The translations under genes and the position numbers were made by a program. Positions 7,342 through 15,682 of a DNA stretch of 44,052 nucleotides are shown here, piece after piece. The number at the start of each line of letters is the position of its first letter. The first letter of the stretch is position 1. This DNA is from an uncultured Angelakisella sp. (lineage in GTDB: Bacteria; Bacillota; Clostridia; Oscillospirales; Ruminococcaceae), in contig CAJUFK010000015.1 in assembly GCA_910585535.1 (NCBI GenBank), positions 1 through 44,052 on the forward strand. Direction: 5' to 3'. The notes under the pieces were generated by a model, which had not been told where the DNA came from, searched no databases, and worked only from the letters and a program-made list of their open reading frames with translations.

Positions 7342-8951
7342 ACAAAAAGAAAAGCCTGGTTACGGCGGCCCTGGCGCTGACCCTTTCCGCCGCCGTCGCC
7401 TACGGGGCGGAGGAGGACCCCGCCCCCTATAACCCCGGTCCCATCCTGGATGAGATCGCCGTTTCCGCCCAGACCGCAGCCCCAGGCGGAAAGCTTTCGG
7501 TGGCAGCGGAGGCCTGGGACCGGGACGGAGTGCGGTCCATCTGGGTCCGCTTCATCCACGACGAGACCGAAACGGTCCTCAGCGTCCCCCTGAAAGCCCG
7601 GTTCGGGGACCCCAGCGTTCAGGGCTACTACTCCGGGGAACTGGAAATCCCGGACAACGCCCCCCTGGGGGAGTACGCCCTTCGCAGCGTCGTTCTTTTG
7701 GATGAAAAGGACGGCCGTACCCGGTACCTCCGGGAGGCGGATATGAATTGGAACGCCCGGGATACCGAACTGCTGGAGGAAGAGCAGCAGCTCTCCTTCA
7801 CCCTGGTACAGGATACCGCCGGCCCGGCTCTCCTGGGCTGCTCAGTGCTGGAGCAGACGGTCCAGGCCGGGGAGGATGAAAACGGGGAGCTCCGCACTGC
7901 TCGGATCACCCTCACCGCCTCGGACGATGCCGCAGGCTTCAAAAAGGGCACCCTCATCTTCCAGGAGCCGGGGGGAAAGAAGCTGTTCGCCTCCCTGGAC
8001 CGAAAGGACTGGAAGTACGGCGACGTATACCAGGTGGATCTGCCCATCAAGGAACACCAGACCGGGGGAAGCTACCGCCTGGTGAAGGCCACCCTGGAGG
8101 ACCGGGCAGGGAACAAGACCATTTTGGGCTACGGCAAGGATGCGGATCCTTTGGACCAAAGGTTTGCCTGCGCCTTTACCGTCCTCTCCGGGGAGGACGA
8201 CCGGCGGCTGGCCCCGGCCCTCCAGGCCGTTGGAGTGGGGGAGTGCCGCCAGTACGGCGACAGCATGGAGTTTGAGATCGCCGTCCAGGCGGCGTCCCGG
8301 GGCTCCCGGCTGCACCATATCACCGTCCGCTTCAAAAACGACCAAAACGGGAACACCGTCTCCAAGGTCATCCGGGCCGAGGACCAGGACTTCCTCCTGG
8401 GCCCCGATGTTTACACCGGCTGGCTTTCGGTAAACAACTGGGAACCGGAGGGGATCTTTACGCTGGATTCGGTGGTTCTCACCGATGAGGCGGGGAACAG
8501 CCAGAGCTGGTGCCGCCCCGGGGATGTCACCGGTACCAAACTGGCCCTGCCCTGCACCGCTTCCTTTGCTGCCCGCACCGGCAAGCGGACCGAGGATACC
8601 CAGGCCCCGGTGGTCACCGCCATCGCCATGGATCCGGAGACGGACGTGGGGGTCTCCATCCCCCTGCGGGTGCAGGCGGCGGACGACCGCTCCGGGGTGG
8701 ATACCATCCGGGCCCGGTTCGAGAACGACGAGGGCCGGGTCATCGCCATTACCCTTTACGAAAAGGAGGACGGCTGGTTTTCCGGCAGCGTCCCCGGGGC
8801 CAAGCTGATCCGGTGGGATCAGTTTGAACTCACCCGCCTGGTGGTCAGCGACGCCGCCGGCAACCGCCGCACCTACCTAAAGGATCCCGGGATCCGGGGC
8901 CAGGCCCTGCCCAGACAGGTTATCTTTACGGTGAACGACGATGAGGACTAA
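7338..8951 (+). CDS. Secreted multi-module beta-sandwich (Ig-like) protein linked to the MMPL exporter
   Basis: This 537-residue protein has a signal peptide (KKKSLVTAALALTLSAAVAYGA) and no C-terminal anchor. The rest looks like four tandem beta-sandwich modules of about 120-130 residues. Each has a related pattern (SIWVRFIHDE, GTLIFQEP, HITVRFKNDQ, TIRARFENDE) followed by a VVLxDxxGN-like strand (LVVSDAAGNRR, VVLTDEAGNSQ, ATLEDRAGNK). The DxAGN signature is common in extracellular Ig-like repeats. The ATG at 7338 overlaps the exporter stop as ATGA and has AAAGGAGG upstream; the longer frame from 7269 lies inside the exporter gene. Its coupling to the exporter suggests an extracellular partner or a binding protein for the exported molecule. 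No specific family name is recognised. Confidence 0.82.
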   Translation: MNKKKSLVTAALALTLSAAVAYGAEEDPAPYNPGPILDEIAVSAQTAAPGGKLSVAAEAWDRDGVRSIWVRFIHDETETVLSVPLKARFGDPSVQGYYSGELEIPDNAPLGEYALRSVVLLDEKDGRTRYLREADMNWNARDTELLEEEQQLSFTLVQDTAGPALLGCSVLEQTVQAGEDENGELRTARITLTASDDAAGFKKGTLIFQEPGGKKLFASLDRKDWKYGDVYQVDLPIKEHQTGGSYRLVKATLEDRAGNKTILGYGKDADPLDQRFACAFTVLSGEDDRRLAPALQAVGVGECRQYGDSMEFEIAVQAASRGSRLHHITVRFKNDQNGNTVSKVIRAEDQDFLLGPDVYTGWLSVNNWEPEGIFTLDSVVLTDEAGNSQSWCRPGDVTGTKLALPCTASFAARTGKRTEDTQAPVVTAIAMDPETDVGVSIPLRVQAADDRSGVDTIRARFENDEGRVIAITLYEKEDGWFSGSVPGAKLIRWDQFELTRLVVSDAAGNRRTYLKDPGIRGQALPRQVIFTVNDDED

Positions 8952-8967
8952 CGAGGAGGCTTTATCC

Positions 8968-10341
8968 ATGAGATATAAACGTTTTGCGGCCCTGAGCCTG
9001 GCGGCCCTTCTGGGAGCTATGGGGGTGGTTCCCGCCTTTGGGGCGGAGATCCCCCAAAAGGACGAGGTGGTATATGTCAACCTCACCCCGGAAGGGGAGA
9101 CCGGCACCCTGTACGTGGTGAACAACTACGACCTGGAGACGGAAGCTGCCATCACCGATTACGGCGACTATCGTTCCGTTCGCAACCTGACCACCACCCA
9201 GGAACTGACAAGGAACGGCGACGCCATTTCCTTTACCGCCCCGGCGGGAAAGTTCTACTACCAGGGGGAACTGGACCCCAGCCGCACGGCGGATCTCCCC
9301 TGGACGGTGGCGGTGAAGTATTTTCTGGACGGCAAGGAGACCCCGGGGGAGGAGCTGGCAGGGAAAAGCGGGAGGCTGGAGATGCAGGCGGCCCTGCGCC
9401 AAAACCCCGACGCAGACCCCGTCTACCGGGATAACTACGCCCTCCAGGTCACCCTCCAGCTGGACACCGAGACCTGTAAGAACATCCAGGCCGAAGGGGC
9501 CACCCAGGCCGACGTGGGCCAGCTGAAGCAGCTGTCCTACATCATTCTCCCCGGGAAGGAGAAGGACTTTTCCGTTACCGCCGATGTCGCCAATTTTGAG
9601 ATGAACGGCATGGCAATAAACGGTATCCCCCTGGTGCTGGACATTGACGACCCGGATACCAAGGAACTAAAGGACCAGATTTACGACCTCCAGGACGGGG
9701 CTGCGCAGCTGGACGACGGGGCCCTGGCCCTGGAGGACGGGGTATCCCAGCTGGAGGAGGGGGCCGAGGACCTTCGGGACGGCGCAGAAAGCCTCCGGGA
9801 CGGCGCTTGTGAACTAAACAGCAGTCTCCAGGCTATGGGCAAGGGGCTGGGAAGCCTTTCGCCCATCCTCCTTGGCGCGGTGGAAAATGCGGCCAAGGAC
9901 GGCTATATCTCCAAGGAACAGGCAGCAGCGGCCAAGGCGATGTTTGACGGCCTGCCCCTTCTCCTGGAGGGGGCCGGCGAGCTGGCCGCCGGAGCGGACG
10001 CCCTGGCCTGCGGCACCGAGGACCTCTACGACGGGGTGCTGAAGCTGAAGGACGGCGTCACCGAGCTTTCCGACGGAACCCTCCAGCTCCGGGATCAGTC
10101 CTCTGACATAGACACCCAGGTGGATGACAAGGTGGACGAGATGCTGGACGAATACCGGTCCCAGGAGTTCACCCCGGTCTCCTTTGTCAGCTCCAAAAAT
10201 ACCAACATCACAGCGGTGCAGTTTGTCATTAAAACCGGGGACATCAAGCTTCCCGACGTGGAGCCCGCCCCGGTGGAGGAACCCGGCGACGGCACCTTTT
10301 GGGAGCGGGTCCGGGATCTGCTGCCCTCCCGTGAAAAATAA
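8968..10341 (+). CDS. Secreted YhgE/Pip-like heptad-repeat protein
   Basis: This is a 457-residue secreted protein with an N-terminal signal peptide (LSLAALLGAMGVVPAFGAE). After a beta-rich domain (about 30-230) it has two blocks of seven-residue LxxG repeats (about 239-288 and 331-378; units such as LDDGALA, LEDGVSQ, LRDGAES, LYDGVLK). These match the extracellular heptads of YhgE/Pip and some MMPL proteins, and they predict a helical or coiled-coil rod. Unlike YhgE/Pip, no membrane helix follows the repeats. The ATG at 8968 has GAGGAGG at a good distance and follows the previous gene by 16 bp. It is the third gene of the exporter operon, so a rod that bridges the exporter and the wall is a reasonable inference. 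Confidence 0.8.
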   Translation: MRYKRFAALSLAALLGAMGVVPAFGAEIPQKDEVVYVNLTPEGETGTLYVVNNYDLETEAAITDYGDYRSVRNLTTTQELTRNGDAISFTAPAGKFYYQGELDPSRTADLPWTVAVKYFLDGKETPGEELAGKSGRLEMQAALRQNPDADPVYRDNYALQVTLQLDTETCKNIQAEGATQADVGQLKQLSYIILPGKEKDFSVTADVANFEMNGMAINGIPLVLDIDDPDTKELKDQIYDLQDGAAQLDDGALALEDGVSQLEEGAEDLRDGAESLRDGACELNSSLQAMGKGLGSLSPILLGAVENAAKDGYISKEQAAAAKAMFDGLPLLLEGAGELAAGADALACGTEDLYDGVLKLKDGVTELSDGTLQLRDQSSDIDTQVDDKVDEMLDEYRSQEFTPVSFVSSKNTNITAVQFVIKTGDIKLPDVEPAPVEEPGDGTFWERVRDLLPSREK

Positions 10342-10351
10342 GCTTGTTCCG

Positions 10352-10389
10352 GCGCGCCTGGAGTGAAGAAAATCCAGGTGCGCTTTTTT
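10352..10389 (+). terminator. Terminator of the MMPL exporter operon
   Basis: Arms GCGCGCCTGGA (10352-10362) and TCCAGGTGCGC (10373-10383), with one G-U pair, are followed by TTTTTT. It is a classic intrinsic terminator 10 bp after the last stop codon of the operon. Confidence 0.9.
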
Positions 10390-10468
10390 CGGGGGATGCA
10401 AGAAAACCCGCCTTTTTTGACACTAAAAAAGCAGAGGGCATTTTTCTATGACGAAAGGAGCGTTATCT

Positions 10469-11371
10469 ATGAAAAGAATCATCTGCATCACCATCGCCCT
10501 GCTGCTCACCCTTTTTGTCGCCGCCGCCTGCGGCCCCAAGGAGGAGGGGGTCACCTTTACCGCTTTGGTGGAGGAGGTGGGGGAGGGTTCCCTTTTGGTG
10601 GTGGCCGACGAGGACAGCGGCGTCCGCCGGTCCGCCGACCGTTTCTCGGTGGGCCTGACCGGGGCCAAGATTGTAGACGAGGAGGGCAAGGCCCTGGAGG
10701 CCGGGGACCTGTGGCTCCACGACTGGGTGGAGATCACCTTTGACGGAAACATCGCCGAAAGCAGTCCCGCCCAGATCACCGCCACCCGGGTGGCTCGCTT
10801 GGTCAAGGAGCAGCTGACCCAGGAGCGGGTGAAGGAGCTGGCAAAGAAAGGGGACAGCCTTGCCTGGGAGGACTTTTACCCCTACCGGGGGGATGACGTG
10901 GGTTCCGGCCTGATGATCCTCCGGTACAAGCTGGCCGAGGGCGGGGCCCTGTGGGTGGGTGGGACTCCTGCCGAGAAGCCCTGGTACATCCGGCTGACCA
11001 AGGGGGACACCACGATAGACGAAGCCTATATCGACATCCGGGAGAATGATGTGGAGGAGTTCCTGTCATCGGATGGGAGCATCCCCCAGGAAGGGGCCCG
11101 GGACACCTCCGAGACCGCCCAGGCCGGGGATTATCCGGCGGCCATCCAGATCGAGGGCCGGATCTACCTCCTGGCGGAAGCGCCCATGCCCGCTGAGATC
11201 GAGGAGAGCGCCATCATCGGCCGGACCACCTCCTACACCGACAGCTGGCCCCAGCAGGACGGGGAGACCAACTTCTCCCGGGAGCTGGACCTGCCCTACG
11301 CCCGGGTGGAGGGGGGCATGGCGGTGCTGCTTGACCATGAATGGTACTTCTGCGAACCGGCAGCGGACTAG
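10469..11371 (+). CDS. Lipoprotein with DUF3221-like N-terminal domain
   Basis: This is a 300-residue predicted lipoprotein with a signal peptide ending in the lipobox VAAAC. Residues about 25-110 (FTALVEEVGEGSLLVV ... WVEITFDGNIAESSPAQI) resemble the small OB-like DUF3221 domain, with its characteristic V.F.G.IAES.P.Q pattern. The remainder (about 115-300) contains a beta-rich domain of unknown type with a PWYIRLTKGDTTIDEAYIDI stretch. ATG 10469 has AAAGGAG upstream. A TTGACA hexamer sits at 10417-10422, but no convincing -10 accompanies it. The gene stands alone between two intrinsic terminators. Function is unknown. Confidence 0.75.
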   Translation: MKRIICITIALLLTLFVAAACGPKEEGVTFTALVEEVGEGSLLVVADEDSGVRRSADRFSVGLTGAKIVDEEGKALEAGDLWLHDWVEITFDGNIAESSPAQITATRVARLVKEQLTQERVKELAKKGDSLAWEDFYPYRGDDVGSGLMILRYKLAEGGALWVGGTPAEKPWYIRLTKGDTTIDEAYIDIRENDVEEFLSSDGSIPQEGARDTSETAQAGDYPAAIQIEGRIYLLAEAPMPAEIEESAIIGRTTSYTDSWPQQDGETNFSRELDLPYARVEGGMAVLLDHEWYFCEPAAD

Positions 11372-11442
11372 CTGCCCCGTCCCGCCGCGCCATGGGGCCT
11401 TAGCCGGAGGCGGTGATCCGGAAACGAACCAAGAGCCTGTTC

Positions 11443-11480
11443 AAGACCTTCCCTGGGCTGTCCGGGGGAGGTCTTTTTTT
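11443..11480 (+). terminator. Intrinsic terminator upstream of clpB
   Basis: AAGACCTTCCC (11443-11453) pairs with GGGGAGGTCTT (11465-11475), with one G-U pair, and the T-run that begins in the second arm extends to 11480. It closes the lipoprotein gene that ends at 11371. Confidence 0.88.
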
Positions 11481-11557
11481 GTCTCTGGGGCCACAGCCTG
11501 TCTTTTTACAGGGAAGAAACCGGCCTCCAAGTCCAAATATGAAGAATCTGAAAATAG

Positions 11558-11599
11558 TTAGCACTCTATATTGACGAGTGCTAATTTTCATGCTACAAT
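11558..11599 (+). promoter_or_regulatory. CIRCE operator and clpB promoter
   Basis: A perfect CIRCE element, TTAGCACTC-N9-GAGTGCTAA (11558-11584), is the HrcA repressor operator. A sigma-A promoter is embedded in it: -35 TTGACG (11571-11576), 17 bp, -10 TACAAT (11594-11599). HrcA bound at CIRCE would cover the -35, so clpB should be induced on heat shock when HrcA is inactivated. hrcA itself is not in the window. Confidence 0.95.
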
Positions 11600-11671
11600 A
11601 AAAATCACCGGGAGGGAAAGCCCGGCGGAATCGTGGAATGATAACAGAAACGTATTAGGAGGTCAGACGGA

Positions 11672-14284
11672 ATGAACGCACAGAAGTTTACCCAAAAATC
11701 CCTGGGGGCGGTCCAGCTGGCCCAGGACATTGCCCTGGAGCGGGGAAATATGCAGATCGAGCCGGCCCACCTGCTGGCAGCCCTGGTGGAGCAGGAGAAC
11801 GGCCTTATCCCCCAGCTGCTCACCAAAATGGGCTTGGATCCAGGGGCCTTTGCCCGGGACGTAAAGGCCCTGGTGGCGGGGATCCCCGCCGTCAGCGGCA
11901 GCGGACGGGAGCCGGGAAAGGTCTATGTCTCCCGGGAGACCGACCGGTGCCTCATTGAGGCTGAAAACCAGGCTGCCGGGATGAAGGACGACTTTGTCTC
12001 GGTGGAGCATCTGTTCCTGGCCCTTCTGGCAGGGAACGACCCCGGAGTGAAGCGGCTTTTGGACCGGTACGGCATCACCCGGGAGAAGTTTCTCTCCGCC
12101 CTGGTCACCATCCGGGGGAACCAGCGGGTCACCACCGACAGCCCGGAGGACACCTACGACGCCCTGAAAAAATACGGCCAGGACCTGGTGGAGCTGGCCC
12201 GAAACCACAAGCTGGATCCGGTCATTGGCCGGGACAACGAGATCCGCAATGTCATCCGGATTTTGAGCCGCAAAACGAAAAACAACCCCGTCCTCATCGG
12301 GGAGCCCGGGGTGGGCAAAACCGCCATCGCCGAGGGCCTGGCCCTGCGGATCGTGGCCGGGGATGTCCCCCAGAATCTCCGGGACCGGAAGATCTTCAGC
12401 CTGGATATGGGGGCCCTTATCGCCGGGGCCAAGTTCCGGGGGGAATTTGAGGAACGTCTTAAGGCGGTTCTGGAGGAGATCAAAGGGAGTGAGGGGCGGA
12501 TTATCCTCTTTATCGACGAGCTGCACACCATTGTCGGCGCCGGCAAGACCGAAGGGAGCATGGACGCCGGCAACCTCTTAAAGCCCCTTCTAGCCCGGGG
12601 GGAACTCCACTGCATCGGGGCCACCACCCTTAACGAGTACCGCCAGTACATCGAAAAGGATGCCGCCCTGGAGCGCCGCTTCCAGCCTGTGCTGGTGGCC
12701 GAGCCTACGGTAGAGGACAGCATCTCCATCCTGCGGGGGCTGAAGGAGCGGTACGAGGTCTACCACGGGGTAAAGATCACCGACCAGGCCCTTATCACCG
12801 CCGCCGTCCTCTCCCACCGGTATATCAGCGACCGCTTCCTCCCCGATAAGGCCATCGACCTGGTGGACGAGGCCTGCGCCATGGTCCGCACAGAGATGGA
12901 TTCCATGCCCACCGAACTGGACGAAATCAACCGCCGGATCATGCAGCACGAGATCGAGGAGACCGCCCTCAAAAAGGAAAACGACAAGCTGTCCCAGGAG
13001 CATCTTTTGGAGATCCAGAAGGAACTGGCGGAGATGCGGGAGCGGTTCGCCCAAATGAAAGCCCGGTGGGAAAATGAGAAGACCGCCATCCAAAGCGTCC
13101 AGAAACTCCGGGAGGAGCTGGAGGATGTAAACGCCCAGATCGAGAAGGCCCAGCGGGAGTATGATTTGAACAAGGCCGCCGAACTGAAATATGGCCGTTT
13201 GCCGGAACTCCAGAAGCGTTTGGCCCAGGAGGAGGAAAAGGCGGAGAAAAACCAGCGGGAAACCGGAGACCGCCTCCTTCGGGACAAGGTGACCGATGAG
13301 GAGATCGCCAAAATCGTGGGCCGCTGGACCCACATCCCCGTCAGCCGCCTGATGGAGGGGGAGCGGGAGAAGCTGCTGCGGCTGGAGGAGATCCTCCACC
13401 AGCGGGTCATTGGCCAGGATGAGGCGGTCCGGAAGGTGAGCGAAGCCATTCTTCGGAGCAGGGCGGGGATCCAGGATCCCGACCGGCCTATTGGTTCCTT
13501 CCTCTTCCTGGGGCCCACCGGCGTGGGCAAGACCGAGCTGGCCAAAGCCCTGGCCCAGGCCCTCTTTGACGACGAAAAGAACCTGGTCCGCATCGATATG
13601 AGCGAGTACATGGAGAAGTATTCGGTGAGCCGCCTCATCGGGGCGCCTCCGGGATACGTGGGCTACGAGGAAGGGGGCCAGCTTACCGAGGCGGTGCGCC
13701 GCCGCCCCTACAGCGTGGTGCTGTTCGACGAGATCGAAAAGGCCCACCCCGACGTCTTTAACGTCCTCCTCCAGGTGCTGGACGACGGGCGGATCACCGA
13801 CAGCCAGGGCCGGACGGTGGACTTCAAGAATACCATCATCATCCTCACCTCCAACCTGGGGAGCCAGTATATCCTGGAGGGTATCGACGAAAGCTGCCAG
13901 ATCAGTGAAGAGGCCCGGGGACAGGTGGAGCAGCTGCTGAAGCAAAGCTTCCGGCCCGAGTTCCTCAACCGCCTGGACGAGATCGTCTTTTACAAGCCCC
14001 TCACCCGGCAGGAGATCACCGGCGTGGTTTCCCTTCTTATGGAGGACCTGCGCCGCCGTCTCCGGGACAAACAGCTGGAGCTGGAACTGACCCCTGCGGC
14101 CCGGGAGTTCATTGTGGGATCGGGATACGATCCCATCTACGGGGCCCGGCCTTTGAAGCGGTTTATCCAGTCCAAGGTGGAGACCATGGTGGCCCGGGAG
14201 ATGATCGCCGCCGACCCCGCCCCCGGCACCAAGCTGGTGGTGGACTGCCAGGACGGCAGGCTGACCCTGAGCAAAACGAATTGA
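11672..14284 (+). CDS. clpB: ATP-dependent chaperone ClpB
   Basis: This 870-residue disaggregase has the full ClpB layout: the N-terminal Clp-N repeat domain (1-150), AAA+ domain 1 with Walker A GEPGVGKT (210-217) and Walker B IILFIDELH, the long coiled-coil middle domain (about 410-530, Glu/Lys/Gln-rich) that separates ClpB from ClpA and ClpC, AAA+ domain 2 with GPTGVGKT (614-621) and VVLFDEIEKAH, and the C-terminal D2-small domain. It extracts and refolds aggregated protein together with DnaK in the cytoplasm. No ClpP-binding loop is evident. The ATG has AGGAGG upstream. It is monocistronic, under CIRCE control, and followed by hairpins. Confidence 0.98.
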   Translation: MNAQKFTQKSLGAVQLAQDIALERGNMQIEPAHLLAALVEQENGLIPQLLTKMGLDPGAFARDVKALVAGIPAVSGSGREPGKVYVSRETDRCLIEAENQAAGMKDDFVSVEHLFLALLAGNDPGVKRLLDRYGITREKFLSALVTIRGNQRVTTDSPEDTYDALKKYGQDLVELARNHKLDPVIGRDNEIRNVIRILSRKTKNNPVLIGEPGVGKTAIAEGLALRIVAGDVPQNLRDRKIFSLDMGALIAGAKFRGEFEERLKAVLEEIKGSEGRIILFIDELHTIVGAGKTEGSMDAGNLLKPLLARGELHCIGATTLNEYRQYIEKDAALERRFQPVLVAEPTVEDSISILRGLKERYEVYHGVKITDQALITAAVLSHRYISDRFLPDKAIDLVDEACAMVRTEMDSMPTELDEINRRIMQHEIEETALKKENDKLSQEHLLEIQKELAEMRERFAQMKARWENEKTAIQSVQKLREELEDVNAQIEKAQREYDLNKAAELKYGRLPELQKRLAQEEEKAEKNQRETGDRLLRDKVTDEEIAKIVGRWTHIPVSRLMEGEREKLLRLEEILHQRVIGQDEAVRKVSEAILRSRAGIQDPDRPIGSFLFLGPTGVGKTELAKALAQALFDDEKNLVRIDMSEYMEKYSVSRLIGAPPGYVGYEEGGQLTEAVRRRPYSVVLFDEIEKAHPDVFNVLLQVLDDGRITDSQGRTVDFKNTIIILTSNLGSQYILEGIDESCQISEEARGQVEQLLKQSFRPEFLNRLDEIVFYKPLTRQEITGVVSLLMEDLRRRLRDKQLELELTPAAREFIVGSGYDPIYGARPLKRFIQSKVETMVAREMIAADPAPGTKLVVDCQDGRLTLSKTN

Positions 14285-14292
14285 AAAAAGCG

Positions 14293-14322
14293 CCGCCCCA
14301 AGGGAAGCTTCCCCTGGGGCGG
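14293..14322 (+). terminator. clpB terminator hairpin
   Basis: CCGCCCCAAGGGAAG pairs with CTTCCCCTGGGGCGG (14293-14322), a long GC-rich stem nine bases after the clpB stop codon. The following T-run is weak (TTGTTATG), so termination may depend on the strength of the stem. Confidence 0.75.
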
Positions 14323-14334
14323 TTGTTATGTCGG

Positions 14335-14376
14335 ACACCAGAAAGGCCGCAGCTTTCGCCGCGGCCTTTCTGGTGT
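14335..14376. terminator. Perfect 16-bp stem-loop after clpB
   Basis: ACACCAGAAAGGCCGC (14335-14350) and GCGGCCTTTCTGGTGT (14361-14376) are exact inverted complements around a 10-base loop. Only GTTT follows on the plus strand. It may be a second clpB terminator or a structured element; no coding sequence explains it. Confidence 0.5.
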
Positions 14377-14407
14377 GTTTGAGGTGTGTGTTTTTGAGGA
14401 GGGTAGT

Positions 14408-14452
14408 ATCGTACCGGTTTGGAGTTCTGCTCTCCTCCCTCGGTACGATTTT
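14408..14452 (+). terminator. Third stem-loop between clpB and lexA
   Basis: Arms ATCGTACCG (14408-14416) and CGGTACGAT (14441-14449) close a 24-base loop that itself contains GGAG...CTCC. TTTTATTA follows, so it resembles an intrinsic terminator. There is no gene between it and the previous hairpin, which makes three stem-loops in a row. Confidence 0.5.
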
Positions 14453-14549
14453 ATTATACCACCTCCTAAAAAAGAGTTGTTACGGCACTGTAAATAAACA
14501 TCAAAGCTTTTGTGAAAAGCAGATCTTGACAAAATTTTTTTCAAAAAGC

Positions 14550-14589
14550 AAAACATACGTTTGAAATCGGCGGGAAGATGTGGTATAAT
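14550..14589 (+). promoter_or_regulatory. LexA box and lexA promoter
   Basis: AAAAC-ATAC-GTTTG (14550-14563) fits the Gram-positive SOS box core AACRNRYGTTY. It overlaps the -35 TTGAAA (14561-14566), which is 17 bp from the -10 TATAAT (14584-14589). The arrangement indicates lexA autorepression and SOS induction. Confidence 0.88.
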
Positions 14590-14679
14590 GTCCCCAGAAA
14601 GGTCTATTTCGCGGCTTTTTGCAGGGTTTGGTCTGCTGCCGCCGGTAGAAAGGCCCGGAACCGAAAAGGAGGAACCACC

Positions 14680-15273
14680 ATGGCCGATATGAACCCCAAA
14701 GCGCTCCAGATCCTGGACTATATCCGCGACCGTATCGACGAAGGGCTCCCCCCTTCGGTCCGGGAGATCTGCGCCGCCCTGGACATTAAGTCCACCTCCA
14801 CTGCCCACAAGTACCTGGGGGAACTCCGGGAACGGGGGCTTATTGAGAAGGGGGACCGCCTCAACCGGGCCATCACCCTTCCCGACGACCGAAGCGTCCG
14901 GGTGCCCCTGGTGGGCACCGTCACCGCCGGCCAGCCCATTTTGGCGGTGGAGGAGATCGAAGGGTATATCCCCTACCGCAGCCGCCACCTCCACTCCCGG
15001 GATCTTTTTGCCCTGCGGGTGCGGGGAGAAAGTATGATTAACGCCGGCATCCTGGACGGGGATATTGTTGTTGTCCGGCGCACCCCCACCGCCGAAAACG
15101 GCGACATCGTTGTGGCTCTGGTGGAGGACGAGGCCACCGTAAAGCGTTTTTACAAGGAGAAGGGCCACTTCCGCCTCCAGCCGGAAAATGACGAAATGGA
15201 ACCCATCATCGTGGACTCGGTATCCATCCTGGGCCGGGTGATCTCCCTCATCCGGGAGTATGAGGGGATATAA
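14680..15273 (+). CDS. lexA: SOS repressor LexA
   Basis: This 197-residue repressor has an N-terminal winged HTH (LPPSVREICAALDIKSTSTA, residues 23-42) and a C-terminal S24 peptidase domain. The self-cleavage site is Ala83-Gly84 in VTAGQPI, and the catalytic dyad is Ser118 (RGESMINAG) and Lys155 (ATVKRFY). On DNA damage RecA filaments trigger self-cleavage and release SOS genes. The ATG at 14680 (GGAGG upstream) gives the standard LexA N-terminus; the frame from 14578 would begin in the promoter. It sits behind its own SOS box and before a strong terminator, so it is monocistronic. Confidence 0.97.
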   Translation: MADMNPKALQILDYIRDRIDEGLPPSVREICAALDIKSTSTAHKYLGELRERGLIEKGDRLNRAITLPDDRSVRVPLVGTVTAGQPILAVEEIEGYIPYRSRHLHSRDLFALRVRGESMINAGILDGDIVVVRRTPTAENGDIVVALVEDEATVKRFYKEKGHFRLQPENDEMEPIIVDSVSILGRVISLIREYEGI

Positions 15274-15274
15274 A

Positions 15275-15312
15275 AACAAGAGCCGGAGGGCGCAGGGCCT
15301 TCCGGCTTTTTT
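15275..15312 (+). terminator. lexA terminator, first copy of a duplicated 38-bp unit
   Basis: AGCCGGAGGG (15281-15290) pairs with the CCTTCCGGCT arm, followed by T-run to 15312. The 38 bp 15275-15312 recur at 15945-15982 with a single difference (A at 15294, G at 15964). The two copies bracket the YefM/YoeB cassette. Confidence 0.9.
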
Positions 15313-15333
15313 GAATCGAAGAAGAAGCGGGAC

Positions 15334-15377
15334 TTGATTTAGACGACAGAATATAGTACAATAAACAAGACAGAATA
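15334..15377 (+). promoter_or_regulatory. Promoter and candidate operator of the yefM-yoeB cassette
   Basis: -35 TTGATT (15334-15339), 17 bp, -10 TACAAT (15357-15362). The 9-mer GACAGAATA occurs at 15345-15353 and 15369-15377, flanking the -10, and may be bound by the antitoxin for autoregulation. Confidence 0.6.
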
Positions 15378-15412
15378 AAGGACATAAAATAGAGAAGAGA
15401 GGGGTGTAATCA

Positions 15413-15682
15413 ATGATTGCAATAAATTTCACCACAGCGAGGAACCGATTTAAGGATGTTTGCGACAAAGTAACAGATGGGGCCGAAACCGTGTTTGTTA
15501 CCAGAAAAGCAGAAAAAAATGTTGTCATCATCAGCGCAGAACGGTATAACGAGTTGGAGAAAGCCGAACGGAATGCCGCCTATCTAAAAAAGCTGGAGCG
15601 GGGATTAGCCCAATTTCACGCCGGGCATGGCATCGTTAAGACGATGGAGGAGTTGGAGGCAATGGAGGAAGATGGCGTATAA
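15413..15682 (+). CDS. Type II antitoxin, YefM/Phd family
   Basis: This 89-residue protein has a Phd/YefM DNA-binding fold: TARNRFKDVCDKVTDGAETVFVTRKAEKNVVIISAERYNELE matches the family core, in which the VFVTRK...VVIIS strand pair and the YNEL helix are diagnostic. The C-terminal part (about 50-89) is the toxin-neutralising tail. It should bind YoeB and autorepress the operon. Its end overlaps the toxin start by 11 bp. The cassette is AT-rich compared with its neighbours and has its own promoter, which suggests transfer. Confidence 0.9.
   Translation: MIAINFTTARNRFKDVCDKVTDGAETVFVTRKAEKNVVIISAERYNELEKAERNAAYLKKLERGLAQFHAGHGIVKTMEELEAMEEDGV

Noticed and set aside
12590..14338. 582-codon minus-strand frame opposite clpB
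   Set aside because: Low-complexity translation antisense to a highly conserved gene; it is a product of GC-biased third positions.
14326..15531. 401-codon minus-strand frame over lexA
   Set aside because: It covers lexA, its promoter and the hairpins in antisense; no domain or ribosome site.
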